Positions 1 through 5,681 of a DNA stretch of 8,914 bases are shown here, piece by piece. Each line of letters opens with the position of its first letter. The first letter of the stretch is position 1. The DNA is taken from positions 1-8,914 of the forward strand of contig DATGGM010000135.1 in the NCBI GenBank assembly GCA_035308525.1, given 5' to 3'. The DNA is from Bog-159 sp035308525. GTDB lineage: Bacteria; Acidobacteriota; Terriglobia; Bryobacterales; Bryobacteraceae. The notes under the pieces were generated by a model. It searched no databases and was not told where the DNA came from. It worked only from the letters and a program-made list of their open reading frames with translations. Position numbers and translations under genes: made by a program.

Positions 1-156
1 GGCCAGGCGGGCCAGGCGGCCCCGTCGGGAACAGGGGCGGACTCGCGCATCGCGCGTATCCGCGAGCATCTGCGCCGGTACCGCGAACTGGCGTCGCAGG
101 GAAAATGGGCGGATGCCGGAAGAGAACTGGAAGCCATCGAAGCGGAAGTGCGCTGA
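1..156 (+). CDS. C-terminal end of a probable UPF0182 family protein (5' truncated)
   Basis: An open frame enters from the left edge and ends at TGA 154-156, giving the last 51 residues of a protein. The visible part has a short Gly/Gln/Ala/Pro-rich linker (residues 1-13 of the fragment), then a charged amphipathic helix region ending in GKWADAGRELEAIEAEVR. That ending, a helix, a G-x-W/F-A turn and a second helix, resembles the C-terminus of the UPF0182 (COG1615) family, large multi-pass membrane proteins of unknown function whose cytoplasmic tail has this form. The membrane part lies outside the window, so the assignment rests only on the tail; another protein with a helical-hairpin C-terminus is possible. 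Its stop lies 23 bp from the 3' end of the convergent tRNA gene, with no terminator hairpin visible between them. Confidence 0.5.
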   Translation, partial: GQAGQAAPSGTGADSRIARIREHLRRYRELASQGKWADAGRELEAIEAEVR

Positions 157-179
157 GCCGCGCGTCTGAGCGGGCAAGC

Positions 180-256
180 TGGTGGCGGCGGAGCGATTCG
201 AACGCTCGACCTACGGATTATGAGACCGTCGCTCTAACCAACTGAGCTACGCCGCC
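180..256 (-). tRNA. tRNA-Met (CAT anticodon), elongator type
   Basis: Read on the minus strand, the sequence folds as a complete cloverleaf. The acceptor stem GGCGGCG (256-250) pairs with CGCCGCC, followed by discriminator A at 183 and an encoded CCA at 182-180. The D arm contains AGCTCAGTTGGTTAGAGC. The anticodon stem is ACGGT/ATCCGT-like, with loop CTCATAA and anticodon CAT at 222-220. The T stem GAGCG/CGCTC encloses TTCGAAT. The paired first base of the acceptor stem and the D-arm and anticodon-loop sequence fit elongator methionine tRNA and not initiator tRNA, which has an unpaired position 1. A CAT anticodon could also be the lysidine-modified isoleucine tRNA, but the acceptor and anticodon-arm sequence looks more like elongator Met. 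Confidence 0.93.
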
Positions 257-268
257 TGTCTTTCATTG

Positions 269-277
269 AGTTTAGCA
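269..277 (-). promoter_or_regulatory. Putative extended -10 promoter of tRNA-Met
   Basis: On the minus strand the sequence reads TGCTAAACT: a TG-n extension plus the -10-like hexamer TAAACT, ending 12 bp upstream of the first tRNA base. This would place transcription start about 6 nt before the mature 5' end. No good -35 hexamer lies 16-18 bp upstream, so this is an extended -10 guess. It sits inside the far end of the decayed hipA-like sequence. Confidence 0.4.
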
Positions 278-816
278 TTAGCGGCTGGCAAGCCGCAGTT
301 GGCATAGGGTGCCGTCTCTGTCGGGGTGCGCCACTATCTGGCCGATGCCTTTTCCAAGCGAGCCTTACAGAGCCTAGCTCTTGACTTCATCCTGCGGGCC
401 AGCGTCGATATTATCGGGTGAGACGTGGCCATCCCACTGGCCGGTGGGAGGCGGCCGGACGGGATACCCCAGCGGTCCTGCTCCAGCAGTCGCGCCATGC
501 GCGAGCCCAGTTTTCGAGAATCCGGCGGTTGTCCGGCAACAATCCCCACAGAAACGCTTCGATTTTCGAGTGAACCGTGCTCGCCGGCAGCGAGCGGCAT
601 GGAAAGCGAGAGGGGATAGGAACCCTGGTCTTGTTTCCATGTGTCCGTATAAACCAACGAGAGCCGGGCGTTCCGGTACAGGGCCGCGCCCATTTCACGT
701 CCGTTCGCCAAGGCGAATCGCGCTTTCTTCAGGCTGGCTCCTGCTTTCTTGGCAAGCGAGATCTGATCGAGACCGAGCTTGATCCGCCGCTCCCGAATCA
801 ACGCCCCTAAATCGGA
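274..816 (-). pseudogene. Decayed hipB-hipA toxin-antitoxin relic, fused and frameshifted
   Basis: Minus-strand translation shows pieces of a HipBA type II module in the right order but in changing frames. At 816-733, SDLGALIRERRIKLGL then DQISLAKKAGAS is the first part of a HipB Xre-type helix-turn-helix. It breaks off in the HTH and runs directly, in frame, into HipA N-terminal sequence (732-574: NGREMGAALYRNARLSLVY, then YPLSLSMPLAAGEHG). The match continues in a second frame at 566-489 (KIEAFLWGLLPDNRRILENW, the HipA signature), in a third at about 424-377 (SPDNIDA and QDEVK) ending at a TAG, and returns to the first frame past another TAG at about 333-274 (WRTPTETAPY, matching the WR-x-P-x-DTGQFSLAGAQ region of HipA). 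The hipB C-terminus, the hipA start and the whole HipA kinase catalytic half are missing, so neither antitoxin nor toxin can be made. It explains the gene-free stretch between the tRNA and the sulfatase-like gene. Gene identities come from motif recognition. The outer limits are approximate. Confidence 0.8.
281..296. repeat. 6-bp inverted repeat with 4-nt loop
   Basis: GCGGCT at 281-286 is perfectly complementary to AGCCGC at 291-296 around a GGCA loop. It lies just upstream (minus-strand sense) of the presumed tRNA-Met -10 element. There is no T-run on either side, so it is not a canonical intrinsic terminator. It could be a hairpin, a protein site or chance in GC-rich DNA. Confidence 0.35.
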
Positions 817-860
817 TGAATTCCTGATGACTGAGGGCCGGGCGCGGGGTCTGCGCCCTG

Positions 861-866
861 TATACT
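861..866 (+). promoter_or_regulatory. Putative -10 element of the sulfatase-like gene
   Basis: TATACT lies 8 bp before the ATG at 875. A start point 6-7 nt downstream of the hexamer would fall at about 873, giving a leaderless or near-leaderless mRNA. This agrees with the absence of a Shine-Dalgarno sequence before that ATG. No clear -35 hexamer is visible at 16-18 bp. Confidence 0.45.
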
Positions 867-874
867 GGATTGAA

Positions 875-1963
875 ATGCAATTGAATCGCCGTAATTTTCT
901 ATTTGGCGCCCTGGCCGCGCCGGTGCTGGCTGCTACCAAGAAGACCCAAACAATCGAACGGCCCAACATCGTACTCATCGCGGCCGAAGATCTGGGCGCC
1001 TATATGCTCGGCTGTTATGGAAACACCGAAATTCACACGCCGAATATCGACCGTCTGGCGCTCACCGGTGTGCGCTTCGCCACCAACTTCTCGTGTTCAC
1101 CAGTCGCGCCGGACCCGGGGCCGTTCGCCGCGGCCGGCTACAATTGTTCCCACAGCACCTCGCCGGGATCGGCTGTCGAGTTTTTGGATGCGCAGGCCCC
1201 CGCCAAGCCGTTCTTTCTCACCATCGCGTGGCCCAGCCCGAATGCCGTGGAAGCTTCCAAGAAGAACGTGGACCTGTACGCCGCCACCGGTTTTGAAACG
1301 GTCGGATGGGAGGCGGCCGCGCCCAACGCCACGCACAAAGAAATGTCGCGCGATCCTCAGGGCAATCTGCGTAAGTACGCCGCCGCGCTCACTACGCTGG
1401 ACGATCAACTTCCGGCGTTGCAGGCCAAGTTGCAGCAGAAAGGCGTGTGGGAGAACACACTCATCATCTTCACGAGCAATAGCGGCTACCTGCTGGGCCG
1501 GCACGGTCTTTGGGGCGGCGCGGCGGCCTCCAATCCGCCGAACCTGTACGAAGAGGTGGTGAAAACGCCGCTGATCTGGACATGGCCCAGCCGCTTTCCG
1601 CCGCAGACCGTGCGTACGGATGTAGTCAGCTCGTACGACTTGCTGCCGGCGATAGGCGAACTGGCCGGCATCGCGGCGGTAGCCACCGGCCAGACCTACC
1701 TACCTTTTGTATACGGCAGGCGACTGGGAAAGAAGCAATCCTGGCCTAATATAGCCTTTGGCCGTTTTCAGGACACGGAAATGGCCCGCGACGACCGCTA
1801 CAAACTGATCCTGCGCAACCAGGGCAAGGGTCCCGGTGAGTTGTACGACGAGACAGCCGATGCGCGCGAGCAGACCAACCAGATCGACAGCAACAAGTTC
1901 GCGGGCATGCGTGAACGTTTGACCACAGAGCTATCCGCCTGGCGCGGCACGATGCCGAAGTAG
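875..1963 (+). CDS. Tat-exported sulfatase-fold protein, probably catalytically inactive
   Basis: A 362-residue protein of the sulfatase/alkaline phosphatase superfamily. The ATG at 875 is chosen over an in-frame ATG at 779 because it puts a twin-arginine signal at the very N-terminus (NRRNFLFGALAAPVLA, residues 4-19) and follows a -10-like hexamer; the longer start would overlap the hip relic. Family landmarks follow: PNIVLIAAEDLG (30-41), LGCYGN (45-50), TPNIDRLA (55-62), GVRF (65-68), KPFFLTIAW (111-119), DNTL-like ENTLIIFTS (193-201), GRHGLW (208-213) and a C-terminal LILRNQGKGPGELYD block (311-325). The active site is not intact. The formylglycine motif C-x-P-S-R is replaced by CSPVAPD (74-80) and followed by a jump to AAAGYNC, as if about 50-100 residues were deleted. 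The usual PHxP histidine position reads PSPNA (120-124). The metal-binding TSD(N/H)G reads TSNSG (200-204). No lysine follows HGLWG. The frame is nevertheless open throughout. It is a binding or vestigial protein, or a recently decayed paralogue. Confidence 0.85.
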   Translation: MQLNRRNFLFGALAAPVLAATKKTQTIERPNIVLIAAEDLGAYMLGCYGNTEIHTPNIDRLALTGVRFATNFSCSPVAPDPGPFAAAGYNCSHSTSPGSAVEFLDAQAPAKPFFLTIAWPSPNAVEASKKNVDLYAATGFETVGWEAAAPNATHKEMSRDPQGNLRKYAAALTTLDDQLPALQAKLQQKGVWENTLIIFTSNSGYLLGRHGLWGGAAASNPPNLYEEVVKTPLIWTWPSRFPPQTVRTDVVSSYDLLPAIGELAGIAAVATGQTYLPFVYGRRLGKKQSWPNIAFGRFQDTEMARDDRYKLILRNQGKGPGELYDETADAREQTNQIDSNKFAGMRERLTTELSAWRGTMPK

Positions 1964-1966
1964 TCC

Positions 1967-4006
1967 CTACATAATCGCCGTAGGAGGCGCCGGCTCGTCG
2001 GGACGCCCCGCGTTGCGCAGCGGCACCTGCACCATCACGACCGCCAGCACGGCCAGCGCGATCAAGGCCGCCACGAAAGGCGCCGTCCACTTCACCAGCG
2101 TCACGTCGTTGCCGCTGCCGACCAGCGCCGCGATCACCAATCCGCAGAGAGCTTCACCGGCGATCAAACCCGAAGCCGTCAGCACGCCCGCATTTTCCAC
2201 TCTGGCCTTCTGTGCGTCGTTGAAGTCGCGGCGGTCGCGCAGCTTGTCGGTCACCCAGCGCACCAGGCCGCCCACAAAGATGGCGAAGGTGGTGCCTAGC
2301 GGCAGATACATGCCTACCGAGAACAACATGGGGCTGCGCACCTCCACCATGATCAGCGCGAATCCCATCAGGATACCGACCACCACCAGCGGCCAGGCCA
2401 TCTCGCCGCCGACGATACCCTTGGAGAGCATGGCCATCAATCCGGCTTGCGGCGCCGGCAACGCTGCGCTGCCGAAATGGTAAGCCTTGTCGAGGATAGC
2501 CAGCGGAAAGAACAACACCAGCGACGCCACCACGATGCCGAGCATGTCGCCAACCTGCATCCGCGCCGGCGTGCCACCGAGAATGTGGCCGACCTTCAGG
2601 TCCTGCAGCATCTCGCCGGCTACGGCCGACGAAACACATACCACCGCCGCCACGCCCAGGACGGCGGCCACGCCACCCGTACCCGAAACGCCCAGCGCTA
2701 CCATCAGCAGGGCCGCTACCACCAGGGTGCACAGCGTCAGTCCGGAAACCGGATTATTCGACGAGCCGATCATCCCCACCAGGTTTCCCGAGACAGCGGC
2801 GAAGAAGAATCCAAGCACCACCATCACCACCGCCGCAACCACGGCGCCGGTGATCACAGTCGAAGTGGGGAGGTTTCCGGCACTGATGAAATAGTAATAA
2901 AGACCAACCATGGCCACCAGTACGACGGCCACGCCGGCGAACACGGTGCGCGCGCTGAGGTCGCGCTCCGTGCGGCTGGTGGCGGCATGCGATGCGGCGG
3001 ACTTCTTCAGGTCGGACACCGCGCGTGCCATACCCGCGCCTAGTTGCTTGCGCATGCGGAACAGCGTGTAGGAAGCGCCCACCAGCATGCCGCCAACGGC
3101 AATGGGCCGCACGATCGAGAAGTACACGGACTGCGCCAGCAGCGTCCACGCAATAGGCTGCCCCGCGGGTTGACTCGCCTGCAGGTAAGGTCCCAGCACG
3201 AAAGTGAGGAGCGGGACGAGCAATCCCCAGGCGAGGACGCCGCCGGCAAAATTCAGGGCGGCCAGGCGCGGACCTATTATATAGCCCACGCCGAGATATG
3301 CCGGGCTCACATCCGGCGCGGTGAAGATCGACGCACCTCCCGTCATGGTGGTCGCTACACTCGGGTTGGTGCTGGTCCGCAACAGCAGCCGCTTGCCAAG
3401 GTCGCCGATGTTGACGCGGAAAGCATTGTTCGGGTTGAAGACGTTGACCGCCCCCAGCAGGTACATGAACGCGCCGAATCCCATATTGGCAAACAGGATT
3501 TTGGCGGCGCGCGATCCCTGCTGGCCGGCCTTATGGATTTCCGACGCCGCCACCGACTCGGGGAAAGGCAGATCCGGATCTTCCACCATCACGCGCCGGA
3601 GCAGAGTCACAAATAGAATTCCCAGCGTGCCGCCGATCACCATCAGAGCTACCGAATTCCAATACTTATCCGTTGTGAGTCCCGGCCAGAGGCCGGAAAG
3701 CACGAAAGCCGGAATGGTGAAGATGGCGCCCGCCGCAACCGATTCGCCGATCGAGCCAATGGTTCGCGCGATGTTCTCTTCGAGCAGCGAGCCTCCCATC
3801 AGCTTCAGCAGCGCCATGCCGATCACCGCGGCCGGATACGTGGCGGCAATGGTCATGCCCGCCTTCAGGCCCAGGTAGGCATTGGCCGCGCCGAGGACGG
3901 CCGTCAGCACCAGACCAATCAGCACGGCGCGAAAGGTGAACTCGCGCATGTTGGTCTGGTCCGGCACGTATGACCGGAACTTCTTTTCCGTTTGAGGAGG
4001 AGTCAT
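1967..4006 (-). CDS. OPT family oligopeptide transporter
   Basis: A 679-residue polytopic inner-membrane protein of the oligopeptide transporter (OPT, COG1297) family. These are proton-coupled importers of small peptides and, in some branches, metal-chelate complexes; the substrate cannot be told here. Family motifs seen are YLGLKAGMTI (44-53), GSIGESVAAGAIFTIPA (84-100), FPESVAASEIHKAG (148-161), GSSNNPVSGLT (414-424), the cytoplasmic loop QDLKVGHILGGTPARMQVGD (468-487), YLPLGTTFAIFVGG (567-580) and GLIAGEAL (613-620). Around 14-16 hydrophobic segments are spread over the length, with a charged loop at about 316-352. The length is normal for bacterial members. The start ATG (4006-4004) overlaps the stop of the upstream YqeY-like gene as ATGA and has GAGGT 10 nt upstream, inside that gene, so translation is likely coupled. 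Its stop is 3 bp from the stop of the convergent sulfatase-like gene. Confidence 0.95.
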   Translation of the reverse strand: MTPPQTEKKFRSYVPDQTNMREFTFRAVLIGLVLTAVLGAANAYLGLKAGMTIAATYPAAVIGMALLKLMGGSLLEENIARTIGSIGESVAAGAIFTIPAFVLSGLWPGLTTDKYWNSVALMVIGGTLGILFVTLLRRVMVEDPDLPFPESVAASEIHKAGQQGSRAAKILFANMGFGAFMYLLGAVNVFNPNNAFRVNIGDLGKRLLLRTSTNPSVATTMTGGASIFTAPDVSPAYLGVGYIIGPRLAALNFAGGVLAWGLLVPLLTFVLGPYLQASQPAGQPIAWTLLAQSVYFSIVRPIAVGGMLVGASYTLFRMRKQLGAGMARAVSDLKKSAASHAATSRTERDLSARTVFAGVAVVLVAMVGLYYYFISAGNLPTSTVITGAVVAAVVMVVLGFFFAAVSGNLVGMIGSSNNPVSGLTLCTLVVAALLMVALGVSGTGGVAAVLGVAAVVCVSSAVAGEMLQDLKVGHILGGTPARMQVGDMLGIVVASLVLFFPLAILDKAYHFGSAALPAPQAGLMAMLSKGIVGGEMAWPLVVVGILMGFALIMVEVRSPMLFSVGMYLPLGTTFAIFVGGLVRWVTDKLRDRRDFNDAQKARVENAGVLTASGLIAGEALCGLVIAALVGSGNDVTLVKWTAPFVAALIALAVLAVVMVQVPLRNAGRPDEPAPPTAIM

Positions 4007-4449
4007 TGCAGTCGCGACCTCACTTTCTCGCTGAGAGACTTGCCATCCACGGTCTTACCCGCCAGCTTTGCCTGGGCGGCCTTCATCACCACACCCATCT
4101 GCTTCTGCGATGTCACGCCGGTCTCGGCCAGAGCCGCCTGGATGGCGGCCTCGATCTCTGCGTCGCTGGCGGCGGCTGGAAGGTAGGATTCTATCAGCTT
4201 TCGCTCGGCTTCTTCCTTGGCGGCTGAATCCTCGCGCCCGCCTTTCCGGAAAGCCTCGGCGGCTTCCGTGCGCTGCTTCACCAGCGACTTCAGAATCTGC
4301 ATTTCGGCCGCCTCGTCGAGCGGCTTCATGGCGTCCACTTCGTGCTTCTTCAGCGCGGCCTTCATCATCCGCAGCGAGCTGAGGCGGGCTTCGTCGCGGG
4401 CTTTCATGGCTTCCACCAGGTCTTTCTGCACTCGATCGAGTAAGGGCAT
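4003..4449 (-). CDS. yqeY: GatB/YqeY domain-containing protein
   Basis: A 148-residue cytoplasmic protein of the YqeY family, which shares its helical domain with the tail domain of GatB, a subunit of the tRNA-dependent amidotransferase. The free-standing protein has no settled biochemical role; a link to tRNA or translation is presumed. Family features are the N-terminal helix with LRMMKAALKKHEV (26-38), the conserved KQRTEAAEAFRKGGRED (58-74), LIESYLP (85-91) and QMGVVMKAAQAKLAGK (117-132) followed by VDGKSLSEKV. It is full length. There is no Shine-Dalgarno sequence; a TAGAAT hexamer ends 9 bp upstream of the ATG, so the mRNA may be nearly leaderless. The last bases overlap the OPT transporter start by 4 nt, making a two-gene operon. 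The functional reason for pairing with a peptide transporter is unclear. Confidence 0.93.
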   Translation of the reverse strand: MPLLDRVQKDLVEAMKARDEARLSSLRMMKAALKKHEVDAMKPLDEAAEMQILKSLVKQRTEAAEAFRKGGREDSAAKEEAERKLIESYLPAAASDAEIEAAIQAALAETGVTSQKQMGVVMKAAQAKLAGKTVDGKSLSEKVRSRLQ

Positions 4450-4458
4450 GATGCTGCT

Positions 4459-4464
4459 ATTCTA
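4459..4464 (-). promoter_or_regulatory. Putative -10 element of the yqeY-OPT operon
   Basis: On the minus strand this reads TAGAAT, followed after 9 nt by the ATG at 4449-4447. A start 6-7 nt downstream leaves a leader of about 3 nt. An identical hexamer in the second repeat copy (4488-4483) could serve as an upstream alternative start. No recognisable -35 is visible. Confidence 0.5.
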
Positions 4465-4478
4465 ATGGACCGCGCGGC

Positions 4479-4487
4479 TGCTATTCT
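4479..4487 (+). promoter_or_regulatory. Putative extended -10 promoter of the aminotransferase-serA operon
   Basis: TGCTATTCT forms a TG-n extension plus the -10-like hexamer TATTCT (4482-4487). Transcription would begin near 4494, leaving a leader of about 15 nt that carries the ribosome binding site. The same nonamer in the first repeat copy (4455-4463) may give a second, longer transcript. Confidence 0.5.
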
Positions 4488-4495
4488 AAAGGATC

Positions 4496-4500
4496 AAAGG
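4496..4500 (+). promoter_or_regulatory. Ribosome binding site of the aminotransferase gene
   Basis: AAAGG lies 8 nt before the ATG at 4509, a normal Shine-Dalgarno distance. A similar AAAGG at 4488-4492 is too far upstream. This supports the chosen start and contrasts with the divergent yqeY-like gene, which has none. Confidence 0.55.
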
Positions 4501-4508
4501 TCCCGCCC

Positions 4509-5681
4509 ATGTATATTCGTAAACAACGCTTGTTAACGCCTGGCCCCACGCCTCTCTATCCGCCCGCCCTGCATGCCATGATGGCGTCGGATATTCATCA
4601 CCGCACGGAGGATTTCCGCAAAGTGTACCGGTCCGCGCTGGCGGATCTCAAAGAGGTGATGGGCACAAGGCATGATGTCCTGATGTTTGCCGCCTCGGGC
4701 ACCGGCGCCATGGATGCGTCCGTTTCCAACCTGTTTTCCCGCGGCGATAACGTGATCGTTTGCGTAGCCGGCAAATTCGGCGAACGCTGGGCCGAAATCG
4801 TCAAAGCCTACGGTCTGGCCGCCACGGTGCTCTCGGCGCCCTATGGCGATGTCGTCACGCCGGATCGCGTGGCAGCCGCCCTTAAGGCCGAACCGGCCAC
4901 CCGCGGCGTATTTGTGCAGGCTTCTGAAACATCCACCGGAGCGGCGCATGACGTGCGCGGCATGGCGCGCGCGATCTCCAGTACCGGCGCGATCTTCGTG
5001 GTGGACGCCATCACCGGTCTGGGCACCATGCCGCTGGATATCGACGGCTGGGGTTTGGATGTGGTGATCGGCGGATCGCAGAAAGCTTTTATGATCCCGC
5101 CGGGCCTGGCTTTCATGTCCGTCAGCCCTAAAGCCTGGGGCTTCGCCGAGAGCGCCGCGCTCCCGCACTACTACTTCAACCTGAAGAAGGAAAAGAAGAG
5201 CGGCGACGCGGGCGAATCGAGCTGGACGCCATCGACCGCCTTGATCCTGGCGCTGGCGGAAGCATTGAAATACGTGAAGCAGATCGGCATGCCGCACCTG
5301 ATCGAGAACGCCCAACTGCTGGCGCGCGCCACCCGCGCCGCCGTCCAGAAACTGGGCCTGGAGCTGTTCTCGCCGCACGCGCCGGGTTCTTCGGTGACCG
5401 CCGTAAAAGCGCCGAAGGGCCTCGATTCCGGTGTGATAGTGAAGGAATTCCGCAATCGCTTCGGCGCGGTGATCGCCAATGGACAGGGCAGCATGAAGGG
5501 ACAAATATTCCGCATCGCGCATCTCGGCTATTTTGATTTCTCCGATCTGTTCGCCATGGTCGCCGGTCTCGAGATCATTCTGCACGCTAACGGGCATCCC
5601 GTGGAATTCGGCACGGGCGTCGCCGCGATCCAGAATATCTACAGCGAGGTAGCCGTCACGCCGGAAGCCGTTCACGCATGA
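4509..5681 (+). CDS. Class V aminotransferase, probable phosphoserine aminotransferase
   Basis: A 390-residue PLP-dependent class V (fold type I) aminotransferase of the alanine/serine-glyoxylate aminotransferase group. The N-terminus TPGPTPLYPPAL (10-21) is typical. SGTGAMDA (63-70) belongs to the phosphate-binding region, SETSTGAAHDV (139-149) is the family signature, VVDAITG (164-170) supplies the Asp that contacts the pyridine nitrogen, and GGSQKAFMIPPGLAF (188-202) carries the Schiff-base lysine, K192. Family members use alanine, serine or phosphoserine as amino donors and 2-oxo acids as acceptors. Here the gene overlaps serA by 4 nt (ATGA). I therefore infer that it converts 3-phosphohydroxypyruvate made by SerA into phosphoserine, in place of the more common SerC family. 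Serine-glyoxylate or alanine-glyoxylate aminotransferase remains the alternative. It is full length and apparently intact. Confidence 0.92.
   Translation: MYIRKQRLLTPGPTPLYPPALHAMMASDIHHRTEDFRKVYRSALADLKEVMGTRHDVLMFAASGTGAMDASVSNLFSRGDNVIVCVAGKFGERWAEIVKAYGLAATVLSAPYGDVVTPDRVAAALKAEPATRGVFVQASETSTGAAHDVRGMARAISSTGAIFVVDAITGLGTMPLDIDGWGLDVVIGGSQKAFMIPPGLAFMSVSPKAWGFAESAALPHYYFNLKKEKKSGDAGESSWTPSTALILALAEALKYVKQIGMPHLIENAQLLARATRAAVQKLGLELFSPHAPGSSVTAVKAPKGLDSGVIVKEFRNRFGAVIANGQGSMKGQIFRIAHLGYFDFSDLFAMVAGLEIILHANGHPVEFGTGVAAIQNIYSEVAVTPEAVHA

Larger units (their letters stand above)
4453..4489. repeat. 13-bp direct repeat in the divergent promoter region
   Basis: GCTGCTATTCTAA occurs at 4453-4465 and again at 4477-4489, a 24-bp period, within the 59-bp gap between the divergent yqeY-like and aminotransferase genes. 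Each copy contains TATTCT read rightwards, preceded by TGC as in an extended -10, and TAGAAT read leftwards, overlapping it by five bases. Because of the spacing, each copy lies roughly where the -35 region of the other's transcript would be. The arrangement suggests two tandem, two-way -10 elements. Confidence 0.75.

Noticed and set aside
180..816. Genomic island integrated at tRNA-Met
   Set aside because: The hip relic lies on the 5' side of the tRNA, whereas integrases normally use the 3' end. No integrase and no repeat of the tRNA 3' end is visible in the window.
779..874. Longer N-terminus for the sulfatase-like gene, starting at the ATG at 779
   Set aside because: It would bury the twin-arginine signal 32 residues in, has no ribosome binding site, and would read through the antisense of the hipB relic. 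The ATG at 875 with a -10 just upstream fits better.
334..978. A single 214-residue minus-strand protein as a real gene
   Set aside because: Only its middle part resembles HipB and HipA. The homology leaves this frame at about 570 and continues in others, and its first 50 residues are antisense to the start of the sulfatase-like gene. It is better described as a pseudogene.
2810..2840. Runs of CCACC/CACCACC-like triplets as a tandem repeat
   Set aside because: They fall in the minus-strand coding sequence of OPT membrane helices (Val/Ala-rich codons GTG/GCG) and are explained by protein composition.
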